The notes under the pieces were generated by a model that was not told the DNA's origin, searched no databases, and was given only the letters and a program-made list of their open reading frames with translations. Shown piece by piece: positions 48,681 through 61,300 of a DNA stretch of 64,000 nucleotides. Position numbers and translations under genes: made by a program. This DNA is from Gastracanthus pulcherrimus (taxonomy: Eukaryota; Arthropoda; Insecta; Hymenoptera; Pteromalidae), in NCBI GenBank assembly GCA_949152435.1, contig OX424572.1:189523136-189587135 (forward strand), read 5' to 3'. Numbering within the stretch: position 1 is the stretch's first letter; each line of letters opens with the position of its first letter.

Positions 48681-49900
48681 AACGAACATCCACATACAAC
48701 TGTATCACTAAAATCAGTAATACTTTTTCCCATTCAACAAAATCAAGCCATAAACTCTATTCAAATTCTCACACTATTCACCACAAAAATCCCTAGAATT
48801 TTCATACCTTCTCAGCATCTCTCGATCCGTCCCAAATAAAAATCCAGAAGCCTCTCCAACCCATTCAAACTTGCATACATTCACAATCCAACTTCAAATC
48901 TTCTCCCTGCGCCTGATCGATGTCCTTTACCCCCTTCTGGACACTCATAAAAATCCCGCGGCATTCGCAAATAAACTCCAGCTATACTAGGACACACGTA
49001 CACACATACATACACATACGCACATTCTCTTCATAGCCAGGGTATCCATACATCGAGGCTAGATTGCCGATACACGCGCGCGTTCGGGCCGAATCAATCA
49101 CTCTCGCGATGCTATGATCGGCCGATAGACGGCTCGATCTTCTCCCTTTCGCACACGCAGTAAAATTAGCGACGCCGCGCCGACGGGAAAACGAGGCTAC
49201 GCGCGCCTCGATATCCTCCGATCGCGGGAATCCGACGTGCGCGCACCGAGGAATTAGTTTCTCCCCCAGGCGAGATACGCATCGCCCAGCGAATCCGGTT
49301 TCACTTATGCGCACACTATTTTCTCTTTTGCAGCAGCAGCACATGCGCGCGCGCGAAACACAGGCAAAAAGTAGTTAATTGCCAGATTGACGGCGAGCGC
49401 AGTTCGACTTCACACGGAGCCCGCGCGCCAAGTGTGACATTAATCTTTCCGTTTTGATTCATGCATCGAAAAGTGTGTGTATGAAGAAGCAGAGAGAGAG
49501 AGAGAAAGGGGGAGGAGGGCGAACTTCCTGCGCGGCAATTATACAAGAGCCGCGCCCGCCGCGGCGGTGTAAAAATAAAGCGCAAAACGCGCGTCTGACG
49601 ATCCGCCTCGAGGCCCCGCGGGGAATTTGTCATTCCGCGGGGTTCTGCCTCCGTTTGGCACCCGATGCGCCCTGACACCGATGGCGTGGCGCCGGTGCAG
49701 CCCGGCGACGCTCTTTTTGTCGAGCGCGAGCGCGCGTGCACGGGACTCGGCGGGGTTATAGAAATTTTTTATCAAGGTATAATGATGTCAGTGAGGAATT
49801 GTTGTCGGTTTTAATTATGCTGATGGTTGGAAGAGCATTGAAATGTGGCTGAATTCGAAATTGTTGAAAGTTTGTCGTTGTTATTGGTAAGATTATGTTT
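48681..49900. other. CpG-rich island with the clearest skew switch
   Basis: In 48721-48900 I count 58 C and 8 G; in 49741-49920, 49 G and 14 C. The core is at 48950-49740 and includes (AG)n at 49491-49505. Minus ORFs of 120 and 141 codons are compositional (Arg, Ala, Ser, Cys) and carry no domain. Confidence 0.65.
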
Positions 49901-50570
49901 TTAATATCAGTATGAAACGAGTATCACGTGAACTATATTATCATATATTTGGTGCGTGCTTTTAAACTTTACAGATCATGTAAATATAAAGGATATACGT
50001 TTAAGTGAATTATATAGTAGAAATTAATAGTAAAATTAGGTCAATATAAATAATGTCATAAAATAACAATGAGTTTTAAAATCCCAAATTCTACGTGAGC
50101 ATTATAGTTATACATGAGATATTATTGACAGAATGAATCTTTCATTTTTATTTTCATCTGGTTTTAATAAGCCTGTACTTAATTATGTAACTGACAAAAA
50201 TATACGGTTTATTCCGCAATTATGTATATTTTATGTTCTCAAAGAAACATTTATTCTGTGTACTTTTATCCATCATCTGGGAAAGAATTCTTTTATTTTA
50301 AATTACAAAAAACATATGTCAAGCTTTCTTCGTATCATATTAAAAATACGCATCTGCCGCGTCTTAGAATAGGGGAATGATGAATAATCAAAAAACGCTT
50401 TATACTTGTCCCGCTTGCTAAAAAGAAGGTTTCAAAGAAGCAATTAATCATTCTTTAAAAAGCTTACGCCACGGTTTTCTTAGAATTGTTTAGTATTTAT
50501 TAAAAATAAAAATTGCGCAACTCTTAATATTAAAAAAACATAAAATGAAAATGACTTATTTCTCGACATT
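49901..50570. other. AT-rich spacer
   Basis: Nothing recognised. Confidence 0.5.
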
Positions 50571-51420
50571 TATCGAGTAAGCTTATGCGCACAAGCGACA
50601 AGTACCGATGCACACGCTCGACCCGACTTACTTTCATCTCGCCCGCAAAGATCCAGCATGGTTTTAAGGAATTATTATTTTAATTACCGAGCGCCTGGGT
50701 AATACGCAAGCTGCCAGGCGGGCCTCTCCCTTTAAACTCCGCACGCGCCTCTTCATTTAGCGCTCGTGCGCTCGTTCGCTCGTTCGCGCGCTACAGCTTG
50801 GCTCTAATTAATTTTCATGCGGCGAAGCACCGCTGTACGCCTCCGCGTTTTTCCACGCTTTATCCCCGCTTTTTTCGTTTTACCCGCGCATTTTTTGCCA
50901 CCTTTTTCGTTCCCGTTGTCGTCGTCGTCGTCGCCGGTGAAAATATTTTCACTACCGTTCCACCGTGAGTGAAAGAGAGAGACGTTAAAAAGCGCACAGA
51001 GAGCCAGTTCAAAGTTGAGTCTCGGCTGTGCCACTTTTACATTTACGGCGCTTATGCGGCGAACGCTTTGCCCGCGCGCAAGCTGCGAGCTCTCCATTAC
51101 GCGGCGCTGCATCGAGAATGCAGCGCGCGGTGTACTCGCTGTGCTGCGAGCTTTTGACGCGCTTACGCGCGCATTACGCGTGCGTGATACGTGCCGGGAA
51201 AAAGGAAAAACCGATGCTCGCGCTTTTACCGAGGCGCGAGGAAAGCGTCGCGCGGTCACGAAACGAAAGCTCAAGCGATACTTGCGTGCGCGGTTTGTCG
51301 TGCTGCTCGGTAGTTAAAGAACTTTTATTTTTTTATAGTCTTTTGCAAGTTGTTTTTAAGGATTTGAGCGCCGTTTGCGGGTTTTTAATTGATTTGGAAA
51401 AATGTGCGCAAATAAACACG
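50571..51420. other. CpG-rich island with skew switch
   Basis: The left shoulder is C-rich and holds an inverse splice donor ACTTAC at 50626-50631. The core (50740-51300) contains GCTCG and GCGCGC repeats, and the right shoulder (51305-51410) is G/T-rich. A 156-codon minus ORF is Arg/Lys-rich and compositional. Confidence 0.6.
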
Positions 51421-52800
51421 TTTAATTTCAAACTTCTTTTGATTTAAAAGTAATGGAGCCCTTATCAGATAAATGTTTATGAAGTGTGCTTGAAAGTAAA
51501 AGAACGAATAGAAGAACGTTGTCTGGCCTTGCATGGTCATTTTCATTTGCTTATTTGTAAAAAGATTATTTATATATGCCACGTGATATCAAATTAATTT
51601 TTGTTTTTTCAGCTTAAAGTACACTTTAAAACATAGCGAATCAACAACATGCATAATTAAAAAATATGAAAAGCATTTCAAATCAGCGACAGAAAACAAA
51701 CACTAATATTACCGCGCGGGCCAAACAATACACTACTGTCCTGAAGAAGGGTCTATCTGCAGTTGGTAAATAGAGACTTTTGCTACGCTGGCTAGCGCGT
51801 GCTAATTTCCACAATAAAAAGAGGAATTTACTAGAAATCATAGAATACTTAAAGTAATGCGTACAACCGTTCTATATAAATATTGTTTTGTAAAATTTTC
51901 TTTTATCGGTAAACGCATAGCCATAACAATTTTTTAAATGATTCTATTAATATTATAAATAAAAAACTTTTGTTTTTCCATTTCAAATTATCATAATAAG
52001 AAACCATCATTTTATTTAACATGTTAATAATATTTAATGAAATCACCTGAAAAATCAGTTAAATTTGATTATTAATTTGTAATTTTGAAATACATGTTTC
52101 GTTAATTTAAAGCTTATAAATAAACAAAAAAAATGTCATCTTTTTTGAAAAGAAATGTATTATTAAGCGAACTCTAAAATATTAGAGTAAAAACGTAAAT
52201 ATACAGGTTATCAGAAATAATTATTACGAATTTAGGATTAGAATTAAGAATTATACTAAATTTCATTAAATTTTGACGCATTTGACATTTTTTTCAAGAT
52301 CCGTTTTTTAAAAATACCTATTTAATATTATAAACTGAAGGGATAAATGAAATCTACTTTTATGAATACGTGCATATCTCTGACATATATAAATTAATAA
52401 ATAACAAAAAAATATTTTGACTTCTACAGATTTTTAAATTTAAAAAACATATTCTTTTACAAAAATAATTGAAGTGTAGTGCGTGGTGCAGTCACTAGCT
52501 GGTAACTACGCAAAAGTATAAAAATACCATGCTGCCATGATAAACCTGCATGAAAAGGTAAAAACGAGTCTTTTGCAAATAATTTGGAAAAATTCTAATT
52601 TCATTATTAACATCGAGATCATGGCAGCTTTTGCCATGCTCTACGCGAAATTTCTGTCGAAAGTATTGAAACCGGAAGTGTCCCATCCTAGGTGACTCTC
52701 CCCTACTCTATTTAATAAACAAAAGACTGTTTTATCAAAATTAAAATTTAAAGTTAAATCTACGTCGATTGAATTTTACATATGTCTAGTTTCATCAATA
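51421..52800. other. AT-rich spacer
   Basis: A small moderately GC-rich patch at 51710-51820 holds CCTGAAGAAGGGTC. No gene recognised; the 63-codon minus ORF at 52686-52495 has no family. Confidence 0.4.
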
Positions 52801-53480
52801 CTACGAAATCAATCCCAAAACAAGCTACCCTTACACGGCGGCGAAAGTTCACCTCGTAGAGCGAATCAGTGCAACGCCGTGTGCGCCACTTACCCCGTTA
52901 CACAGCCTCGGGGTCTCCTCCTTGTCTCGGTCGTAATCGTCGGCACGGCAGCGACGTCTTCGCCTCGTCTCGTACGGAGTTCACAGAGCGCGCGTGTCGC
53001 GATAATGGAAGCGCTCGGGCATTGTCAACTTATCTCAAACCGGCGCGGTGCGATGCAGACGCGATATTATTGCCATCAGCAACCAAAGTGAGCTGCAGCA
53101 GGAGCAGCGAGAGTTTCGCGCATAATGTTGGGTTTATACCGAGCTGAGCATCTGGATGATGGATGAGAAATAGAAGGGGGAATGGAGAGAAAGGGATTGT
53201 GTTAATGGACTCCAACGCCTTTGTGGTATTATATTGGGCAGGTGAAAGAAGACGAGCCAGTGTTTTTTTCTTTAGTTTTTATTTTTTTTTAGCGATCGTT
53301 CTTTTGCGGTCGGAGATTACACCTGCAGTTCTCGGTGAGATGAGAGGCTGAGAGGAGACCGACTATAGATATATAAAAAATTATGATAGCGAATTTGATT
53401 TTGCTCTTATTTTGAATGTAGAGCTGTGATGAATCGCTTTGTTTATCGCGCGATTTTAAAGTAGGATTCTTTAGTCAGGC
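52801..53480. other. CpG-rich island with skew switch
   Basis: The left shoulder (52795-52850) is C/A-rich, the core is at 52850-53120, and the right (53125-53260) is G-rich. Confidence 0.6.
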
Positions 53481-54149
53481 TGGGATGACCGGGTAGAAGT
53501 GAAAAGTCTAAAGATTATCTACAGTTATCTAAAGTTAGAACATTAACACTAATTAATCATACGTCACTAATCAGATGGTGATTAGTAAGTTAAGACAATT
53601 ACAAAATCGCTGTTTTAGAGAAAGATTTTATTAATTCAAGAAATAAGTTTAATAATCATAGTACCAATATTATTTCTGTGTACTCTGTAGGAAATATTAT
53701 CAAAAGTTTGAATCATAAGGCTTATGCGCTTAATATCCTGTTGAACATGCTAATTACCTTTATAGGATCTGTGTGTAAATCTTATACTTCGAAACCTTGC
53801 TATTATGCTTTGTTGTGAATAGTACTTCATCGCTATATATAATTGGAGGATCTTAAGCTTGAGATGGATGGATGGTGGGTTAAGAGTTGAATTTCATATT
53901 TTAAGATTATGTTACGGTATATTGACCCGTTTTGCGTAGTAAAACCACAAACATGTGCCTAAAACGATATTTTTGTTTTTCTTTTTATTCTTTATTCGCG
54001 TATGAACTAGCATAGCTTTTGACCGTGTGGGTCAAACAGGTGCTACAGAATATCAAAATGAATATCTTGATGACAGATTTCATAAATGATGCCAGTGATA
54101 GCTTTGAGAAATGTCTCGAACTTACAATACCGGATAAAACCAAAAATAT
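53481..54149. other. AT-rich spacer
   Basis: Nothing recognised. Confidence 0.45.
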
Positions 54150-54420
54150 GGATACTTGAAGAAATCAAAATACTGTTTTCAGAAAATATCTGTATGGATG
54201 TATGTGTGTATGTGTGAGTGTGTGTGTGTATGTGTATGCGTGTGCGTGTGCGTGTGCGTGTGCGTGTTCCTGTGCGTGTGGGTGTGGGCCTGGGTGTGTG
54301 GGCTTGAGTGTGTGTATGTGTGTGTGTGTGCGTGAGAATGTGCGTGTCCATACGTGTGCGTGTACGTGTGTGTAAATGTGTGTGTGCATCTGTGTGCACG
54401 TGCGTTTAGAATGTAAACTG
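54150..54420 (+). repeat. (GT)n-bearing interspersed repeat, copy 4
   Basis: The left flank ATACTGTTTTCAGAAAATAT plus CTGTATGGATG precedes a long impure (GT)n tract (54198-54388). The inverse of this flank appears beside copy 2. Confidence 0.6.
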
Positions 54421-54640
54421 AAGGGGTTTCGTTATAATTATTCTCACTAAATGATGATTTTTTCAAAAATTAACTTTCTAATGTTACTATCAGCCGGTGA
54501 ACGTCCTTAACGTACTCATGCAGTTTATAACTTTAACATTCAAAATTGTAAATAATAGATACACATTATTATACTCTTAATATTAAATATACAATTGTTC
54601 AATACTTAATACAGAAATTCCGTATATTTCAAGTCAATTT
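54421..54640. other. AT-rich spacer
   Basis: Nothing recognised. Confidence 0.5.
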
Positions 54641-55560
54641 ATCATTCAACCACATAAAATAATAACCAATCAACTAGTATCACGAGACATCCCACAAAAA
54701 GGATCCTCTTAAAATTCATTCACTTCAAAACAGAATTACCCCCAATCCAGCGAGTTAATTTAAGTTCAGCAGCGCCAGTAAAGACGCTCTCCTTCATAAA
54801 CGCGAATACAAAAAAGCTTCGAAGACCAGGGCTAAGCTGCGACAGGCTCGCGTAAAAACTCGACATCAAAAAACCCGGCGAGTCAAGAAACGCCGCCGCT
54901 CTCCTTGTGGCCTAAAAGCATAATGCGAGTAATCAGGCGCGCCCGCGCTCGCATCGGAAGCATAAAACCGTCTTCCATCTCCTAACAAGACGACGGCACC
55001 ACACCGCAGTCCGTCTCGCAAAAGTTTCGCGGCCGCTGCGCCGCGGAGAGAAAAGAAGCTATAGCAACGGCTCTCCCGCTCTCTGCTAATTTGGCACTGT
55101 CAGCGATGCCACTTGTCATTCTAATGGGCAAAGAAGCGGCTGCTGCTGCTCCCGCGATTTTAATGACTGCAGGGGCGGCTGCTGCTGCTTCGCTGCTTCT
55201 GTATACCGTTTTCACTTTCTTCGGTCTTCTACTCCCTCTCGGTTTAATTTGCCGGGGAGACACGGTCCTTTGGGCTTTATCATCTGTGGCGCCTTTTCTT
55301 TCCTTCCTTTTTTTTTGCTTCGCCGAGGGACGAGCGACTCTTCTTTTCGCGTGCTGGGCTGCTGGATTTTTTTCCTGTCTTGTGTTTTTGCGCGGTGCGC
55401 GCCCGCGAAAAGGAGACAAGCCGAGCGTGAAGAGCGCGAGCGGGGCCGGGTACGCAGGAAGCGCGCTTCGTTGTTTCTTGGCTCTGTTGTCGTCGTATTT
55501 GCCGTTACTGGGGCGTACTTCAGTACTTTGGTATGTATCGATATTTGAAACTCTTATTTG
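54641..55560. other. CpG-rich island with skew switch and GCTGCTGCT runs
   Basis: The left shoulder (54640-54780) is A/C-rich, the core (54860-55460) holds two GCTGCTGCT tracts (55140 and 55180), and the right edge is G/T-rich. It is open in several frames on both strands (up to 201 codons minus, 156 plus). The plus frame looks hydrophobic, but its antisense is equally open, so I regard both as compositional. Confidence 0.5.
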
Positions 55561-55689
55561 ATTTAATTGAATATTTAGTTGAATCAAGTAGAAATCTATG
55601 TAGCATAATAAAAAAAAGTGTTGTATATGTCCAGAAGCTTTGTAATGGTAAAAAAGTTATGCTAAAATTATTATAGAGGCAAGCTTTAA

Positions 55690-55885
55690 GACATTAAGAA
55701 TCAGAATACACTATTTGTATAAAATGTCTGAATCGATGTGTGCATGTGTGAATGCATGTGTGTATGCTCGTGTGTGTACGTGCATGTGTGTATGCTCGTG
55801 CGTGTATGTGGAGGTGTGTGTGATTGCGTGCGTGCGTGCGTGTGTGTATATGCGGGAGTGTGTGTATGTGCGTATGAACCAAGAA
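55690..55885 (+). repeat. (GT)n-bearing interspersed repeat, copy 5
   Basis: The left flank GAATCAGAATACACTATTTG plus AAAATGTCTGAAT is nearly identical to that of copy 6, and (GT)n spans 55738-55870. Confidence 0.7.
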
Positions 55886-57060
55886 TTTTTCTGTCTTTTT
55901 CTATATTGTAAATGTGTCTCTGTATAAAACTCCAAGTATGTGGACATGCTACAGGGTAACTCAGATTTAAAACAAAAAGAGTTTAATACAAAAAATCAAA
56001 TGCTGCCACGCTATCATCAAAATCGTAACTTAAATTATGAATTATAACATGGCAGCACTTTAGATTATGTAAAGCCTCACAGTACACAATGAAAGGTTGG
56101 TCAGTCAGTAGACTTTATTTATCTGTTACTATGCCCTGCTTAACTGCGTCCGTTAAGTCCTCGTGTCTCTAAAACATCAAATTTAAATTCTTTTAACGCA
56201 ATTTCATACAATTGTATTAACACTTAAAGGAAGAAGCTGCCGATTTTTGGTCAAAAAATCGATTTTTTTAAAGTGTTTTTTTAAACTTAATTTTCATAAC
56301 TTACTTTGTAAGCCTGCGCAAATGTTCTTCGTGAATCATGCTAAAAATTTTGGTACTTTCTTTTTAACATATTTTGAACAAATTTAAAGAGAGTTTTTTT
56401 TATTATTACCGAAAATATCATTTTTTTAAATATAAGTTAATATTAAAATACTGCTTATATCGCAAACAATAAATTGTTCATATAGAATTCATTACCTCAG
56501 AATATTTCAAAAATATTATTTGAAAATATTGCTCTTTAAATCTCTTAATTTTAGCATGAAATGTTCATAAAAAAATGTATACCAATCCATCGTAACCCCT
56601 TGCGTACAATGATAATCAAACATATGTCTGTTTTTACAGTTTTTTTTCAAAATGGCTACTTCAAAGGGTGGTGAATTTGAACAATGGATTTTAGTGTTTG
56701 CTGTATCTTCTTTCACACTAAAATAGGTTTTAGTATATAAATTGTATCAGTTTATCGAAAAATGAGCCTAAAAGTATAACAAAAATATATATTACTCGAC
56801 GACATATTGTTTTCGAAAAAACTTCAAATATAGTGCGTGGGAGCTTAAGTGTGGGTGTACGTAAAATTTGTTTACAAGACTTTACCGCGGTACATAAATT
56901 CCATACGACAGTAACGTCACGTAAACATTAACTTGCTGCATTTATTTTAATTTCTGTCAAATTGAAAAAATAATATAAACTCCCTAATTTCTTGGATAAA
57001 TTCTTACTATAACAAATAATAAAAAAGCAAAAACACCAATTGAATTAAATAATGTTATTT
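55886..57060. other. AT-rich, possible interspersed repeat
   Basis: A TGCTGCCA...TGGCAGCA inverted pair lies at 56000-56055. The 66-codon minus ORF (56716-56516) has no recognised domain. Confidence 0.35.
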
Positions 57061-57084
57061 GTTTATATTATATTTAAACTTTCC

Positions 57085-57400
57085 ATACCAAATGAATCAG
57101 AATACACTATTTTTAGAAAATGTCTGAATGTGCGATGTGTGCGCGTGTGTGCGTGCATGTTTATATGTTCGTGTGTGTGTTTGTGTGTGTACGTGCATGT
57201 GTGTATGTTCGTGTATGTGTGTGTATGTGGAGGTGTGTGTATGCGTGCATTCGAGCGTGCGAACGTGCGTGCGTGTGTGTGCGTGTGTGTGTGTATGCAT
57301 GAGTGTGTATATGTGCGTATGATGTACCTGTGTGTGTACAGATGTGGATCAGCATTATTCCAAATTTTAACGGCCAAAATTAATGTGTCGGGGTTCCTAT
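57085..57400 (+). repeat. (GT)n-bearing interspersed repeat, copy 6
   Basis: The left flank is shared with copy 5, (GT)n spans 57128-57345, and the right flank ATCAGCATTATTCC plus CCAAAATTAATGTGTC is shared with copies 1 and 3. This copy links both flanks, defining the family. Confidence 0.75.
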
Positions 57401-58066
57401 TTTTTTTTCTTTCAAGGATGGGACTCAGTCAAGAATCTATTTTCTGTTCATTGACACTAAACCTTTTGGAAATTTAACAGCATATGTTATACACAAAAAC
57501 TAGGAAAAAGAGCCCAGAAAGACTTCAAAAGTCCCTTTAAAAGCGGAAATTCGTTAAAAATGGTCAAAAAATGACATGATGGAGTTAGTACAACGGTATA
57601 TCCATCTGCACCATGTTTCGTATTTTAAAATGTAATATATATATATACAACATTCCATGTTAAGTTACCCGATCAAAAAAAGTTTGCCAGTGATCAAACG
57701 GTGAAATTATAAGCAAATTATTAAAAAACATAGAAAACAAAATTTCGGACCAAAATCTTAAAAGTATAAAAAGTTATGTGGATACTTAAAACTTCAATTT
57801 TTTAATTTTTTTCATAATTTTAAACTTTTATTTATTTTTAAATTTAAATTCTTGAGATTTAGAAAGATAATTTTAATAAAGCTTTTTTGCAAATTCTATG
57901 AAGAACATGCCTGAATCTTTTCAAAACTCAAAATGGCGAATTTTGATTAGTGTGAAGAAATAGGACCTATTTATGCAAATCTAATCAAGTACGACCAGGT
58001 TAATTTTTCTTTTTCGTGTCTCAAAATTTTCGTTTTTTCATGAACTTTAATATGTGTCATACAGAA

Positions 58067-58068
<2 letters not shown>
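57401..58068. other. AT-rich spacer
   Basis: Nothing recognised. Confidence 0.45.

Positions 58069-58138
<70 letters not shown>
58069..58138. repeat. (TA)n microsatellite
   Basis: An uninterrupted TA tract of about 70 bp directly next to a TA-flanked MITE. Confidence 0.95.
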
Positions 58139-58140
58139 TA

Positions 58141-58805
58141 CACTCTAAACCTAAAAGAATAAAAATTGACGTTAGAAATAATAAACATAGCATTTTATTC
58201 TTTTCGCAAAGTATAAATCGCTGATTTTATTCTTTAGAGAATTTGACAATGACCTAAAAGATTAAATTGTACAAATTATTCTCTTATAAAGAATAAACTT
58301 CAGCTTTTATTCTTTTGTAAAGAATAAAATTCAGCTTTTATACTTTCGTAAATAATAAAATTCAGCTTTTATACTTTTGTGAAGAATAAAAATCTACTTT
58401 TATTCTTTTGGCTTAATATTAAGGTTAGATTTCATATTCCGATGTTTTCTCGAAAAAGAAACAATGTTATGTACTTTTTTAGGTCTGAAAATATTCCACA
58501 TTTCCACATTCAAGTTGAATTGAAGGCAACTTGTAGTTTTTCAATTAACAAATTACTATTTGAATAATTAGCATAAATGTGCTTAGACGAGAACAGTAGA
58601 TACAACGTCCTCTCAAAACAATACAAGCAATAGAATACAAGCTGAATTTGATTCTTTACAAAAAAATAACTTGTACGATTTAATCTTTTAAAGTCACTGT
58701 CAAGTTCGCTAAAGAACAAAATCAGCGTTTTATACTTTGCGAAAAGAATAAAATACTATTTTTATTCTTTCTGACGTCAATTTTTATTCTATTAGGTTTA
58801 GAGCG
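58141..58805. mobile_element. TA-flanked MITE with long inverted repeats and inner tandem repeats
   Basis: TA at 58139-58140 and 58806-58807 borders ends CACTCTAAACC and its near-inverse GGTTTAGAGCG. Arms of about 150 bp are inverted copies. The centre has three to four tandem units of about 35 bp, each containing AAAGAATAAAATTCAGCTTT. TA duplication suggests Tc1/mariner-type mobilisation. It has no coding and inserted at the edge of a (TA)n tract. Confidence 0.75.
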
Positions 58806-59032
58806 TAGGGGGATTCCCCCCTGCTCGCTCTGCTCGCCAATCTCCATTATTTCATTATATTTAGTTCACTACATCAAAATAGTATGGATTATTATCAAGC
58901 CTGTTATAATATACATAATTTGAATTACTGTTCAATTATTGTGGATAATACATAAACAGTGTTACATATAAAAACCGATTTAATGTTTCCTCCACACCAT
59001 TTAAGAGGCTTATAGAAAGTAGCGTATACTTT

Positions 59033-59991
59033 CCCTGGTAGAAAGTTAGCTAGAATGGCTGGTTAGCTTATTAGTTATTAGCCAAATTAATAAGCTATTA
59101 ATAAGTCAAATTATAGCTAATATCTGGCTAGAATCTGCTTAAGACTATGCTTTAAGCAAGAGTGTATTTTTTTTTGCAAACCTAACCTATTTATATTTTG
59201 TTTTGAAAAGTTATTAGTTTTTATAAATATGCATTATTATACTTTATTGAAAGTTCAATATAGTATACCGCCGAAAGAAATATTTTGATCAACAAATAAC
59301 AACTTACGAGATTATAGAAATATGTATATGCAATACTAAACGTATTTGATAACTAATAATTTCCTTTCCGAAAATTAGTCAATCTAACTTAGGCAACAAA
59401 AATTTTGTGATTGATGTCGAAAATAAAATTTTGTCATAAAACATCATTGTAAAACTACAAATATTTGTCTAACAATTCTCCAAATTTCGTCATAACTTAC
59501 ATTATTCTGTTTTTATTGTTATTTTTAAAATAACAATAATTATATGACTACATGCATTCTCTTATTTATAATATAAATTTCATTAATAGAGACACTTAAA
59601 TTTTACTCGGGTCTTTGGTACTTTTTATGTAAATAATACTTTTTAAATGCACGCGTCGATATGTAAACAAATGACCTAACCTCCATTACTACTAGACATT
59701 TAAGGTACATTTTTAACTTTAATGTAGTAAAATACTTATTGTAGTATGATTAGAATTGCGTATTACTTTGATTATTACAAAACTATTATTATTTCCACTA
59801 TCAATTAATACATAAATTAATTAGTTTATCAATTTTATATTAACTAAAATATTAAGCAGAATCTAGCTAGAAATTATCTCAAAAGCATGTCGTTTTTAAC
59901 TGATTTCTATCTAATTTATTAACCAGAATTAAAGCAGATTTAGAAAATCTAGCTAATATCTGGCTAGAAACAGCTTAGATTTCTATCAGGG
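59033..59991. mobile_element. Candidate inverted-repeat element with CCCTG ends
   Basis: The left end CCCTGGTAGAAA matches the inverse of the right end (CCCTGATAGAAA). Sub-terminal GCTAG and AGCTAATATCTGGCTAGAA motifs recur on both sides in direct and inverse orientation. No target duplication was seen and the interior is AT-rich and non-coding. Confidence 0.4.
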
Positions 59992-59999
59992 TTATTAAC

Positions 60000-60670
60000 A
60001 AGATAAGTGTGTTGTTTTAATTTTTTGCTGCCTAGCGCTTTTCAATGGTTTAAGCTTTAAAGTTTTAATTAATTATTGTACCTGTCTGAGACGTAAATAT
60101 TTTAGTTCCAAGTATTTATAATATTGGGTTTTCCCTACCAGTCTGAAATTTAAGCTTTTTAGATTTAATGGTTCTAAAACTCGCTTTTCCTCAACTATCT
60201 AAAGTTAATTTTTAAAATTATAATTATTTGCGGATCTCATTTAACTTTACCTGTCTATGGTTCAAGATTTTTATTTTTAATCATTTATAAATATCGCTTT
60301 CTCATGACGGATTATGGAGGAAATGCGTGTAAATGATTAAAAAAGAAGTTGGTTATCTCTGATTTGTTTACAACACAAGTATTTATTTAAATTCATAGAA
60401 ACTTTTCATATGTATTAATGTACATGAGAAGTACAAAAAAATGTATATGAATCTTACATTTATATATGGATAATTTTAGCCAATTTTTAAAAAATGTTGC
60501 GCAGGGGGTTCCCGAAAATGTTTATAAATTTTTTATATGAAAATATATGTCAAGAAAAGCTCCTTTTCATCTCTTTTAGTCCCTGAGGTGCCACGTGGCT
60601 TTTATTATAATTGACTGACAAAGAAAGTCCACAACCTGCGGGAAGCGGTTTTCAATGAGTCTTCAGGAAG
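60000..60670. other. AT-rich spacer
   Basis: Nothing recognised. Confidence 0.45.
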
Positions 60671-60679
60671 TCGTTTCTG

Positions 60680-61145
60680 GTACCTAAAAATGATACCTAG
60701 CACTCGTAGTTTCGGCCCAAAGGCCCTTGGGGTCAAGATATGACCGTTTATATTAAAATACGCGTTATTTAAATAAGAAATGATACCTATCCTTCTTATC
60801 ATAACTCTACAAATAATTTTGCTTGAAAAATGATGTAATAAGATAACAAAGTTGATTGAAAAAGCTTTAATTTAAGCTTTGTTGCATATAAAACTATTAT
60901 TCTGTTGCAAAGTTATGAACAATCATAGATGATGATGAAAAATGCATGGAAATTTCAGGACTTTCAGCTCTTTAAATTGAGTACTTTTCCATGCATTTTT
61001 CGTCATCGTTTTTTATTGTTCATAACTTTGCAACAGAATAATAATTTTATATAAACAAAGCTTAAATTAATGCTTTTGTAGGCAACTTTCATTTCCAAGG
61101 GCCTAAGGGACAAAACTACGAGTGCTAGGCATCGTTTTTAGGTAC
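60680..61145. mobile_element. Foldback element (large palindrome)
   Basis: The outer arm 60680-60735 pairs with 61089-61145 (GTACCTAAAAA, then CTAGCACTCGTAGTTT). The inner arms at about 60857-60953 and 60988-61079 pair over about 90 bp around a spacer of about 35 bp. An unpaired block of about 110 bp lies in the left half. It would make a long hairpin RNA if transcribed. Confidence 0.7.
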
Positions 61146-61300
61146 GAGTAACGCGAGGAGGAATGCGAGGAGGGGCGAAGAGGAGCAAAACGAGATCAAA
61201 ATAACGTCTTTTTTAAAAGAATATTACCTTATTTCCGGGGGAGGTGGCGAAGCGAGGTGAGGAGGGGCGAGGGGGGCGATGATGGCATAAATCTTATAAG
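61146..61300 (+). repeat. GAGG/GGGCGA-rich tract
   Basis: GCGAGGAGG and GGGGCGA words recur at 61152-61185 and 61235-61282, giving several G runs on the plus strand. Confidence 0.5.

Noticed and set aside
54043..54466. ORFs rich in His-Thr or Val-Cys repeats
   Set aside because: They are translations of the (GT)n/(CA)n tract; the same applies at 13907-14224, 55694-55947 and 57052-57477.
54982..55587. Longest minus ORF (201 codons) and a hydrophobic plus ORF (55091-55561)
   Set aside because: Both strands are open because the island is GC-rich; Ala/Arg/Ser composition, no domain, and no start or splice support.
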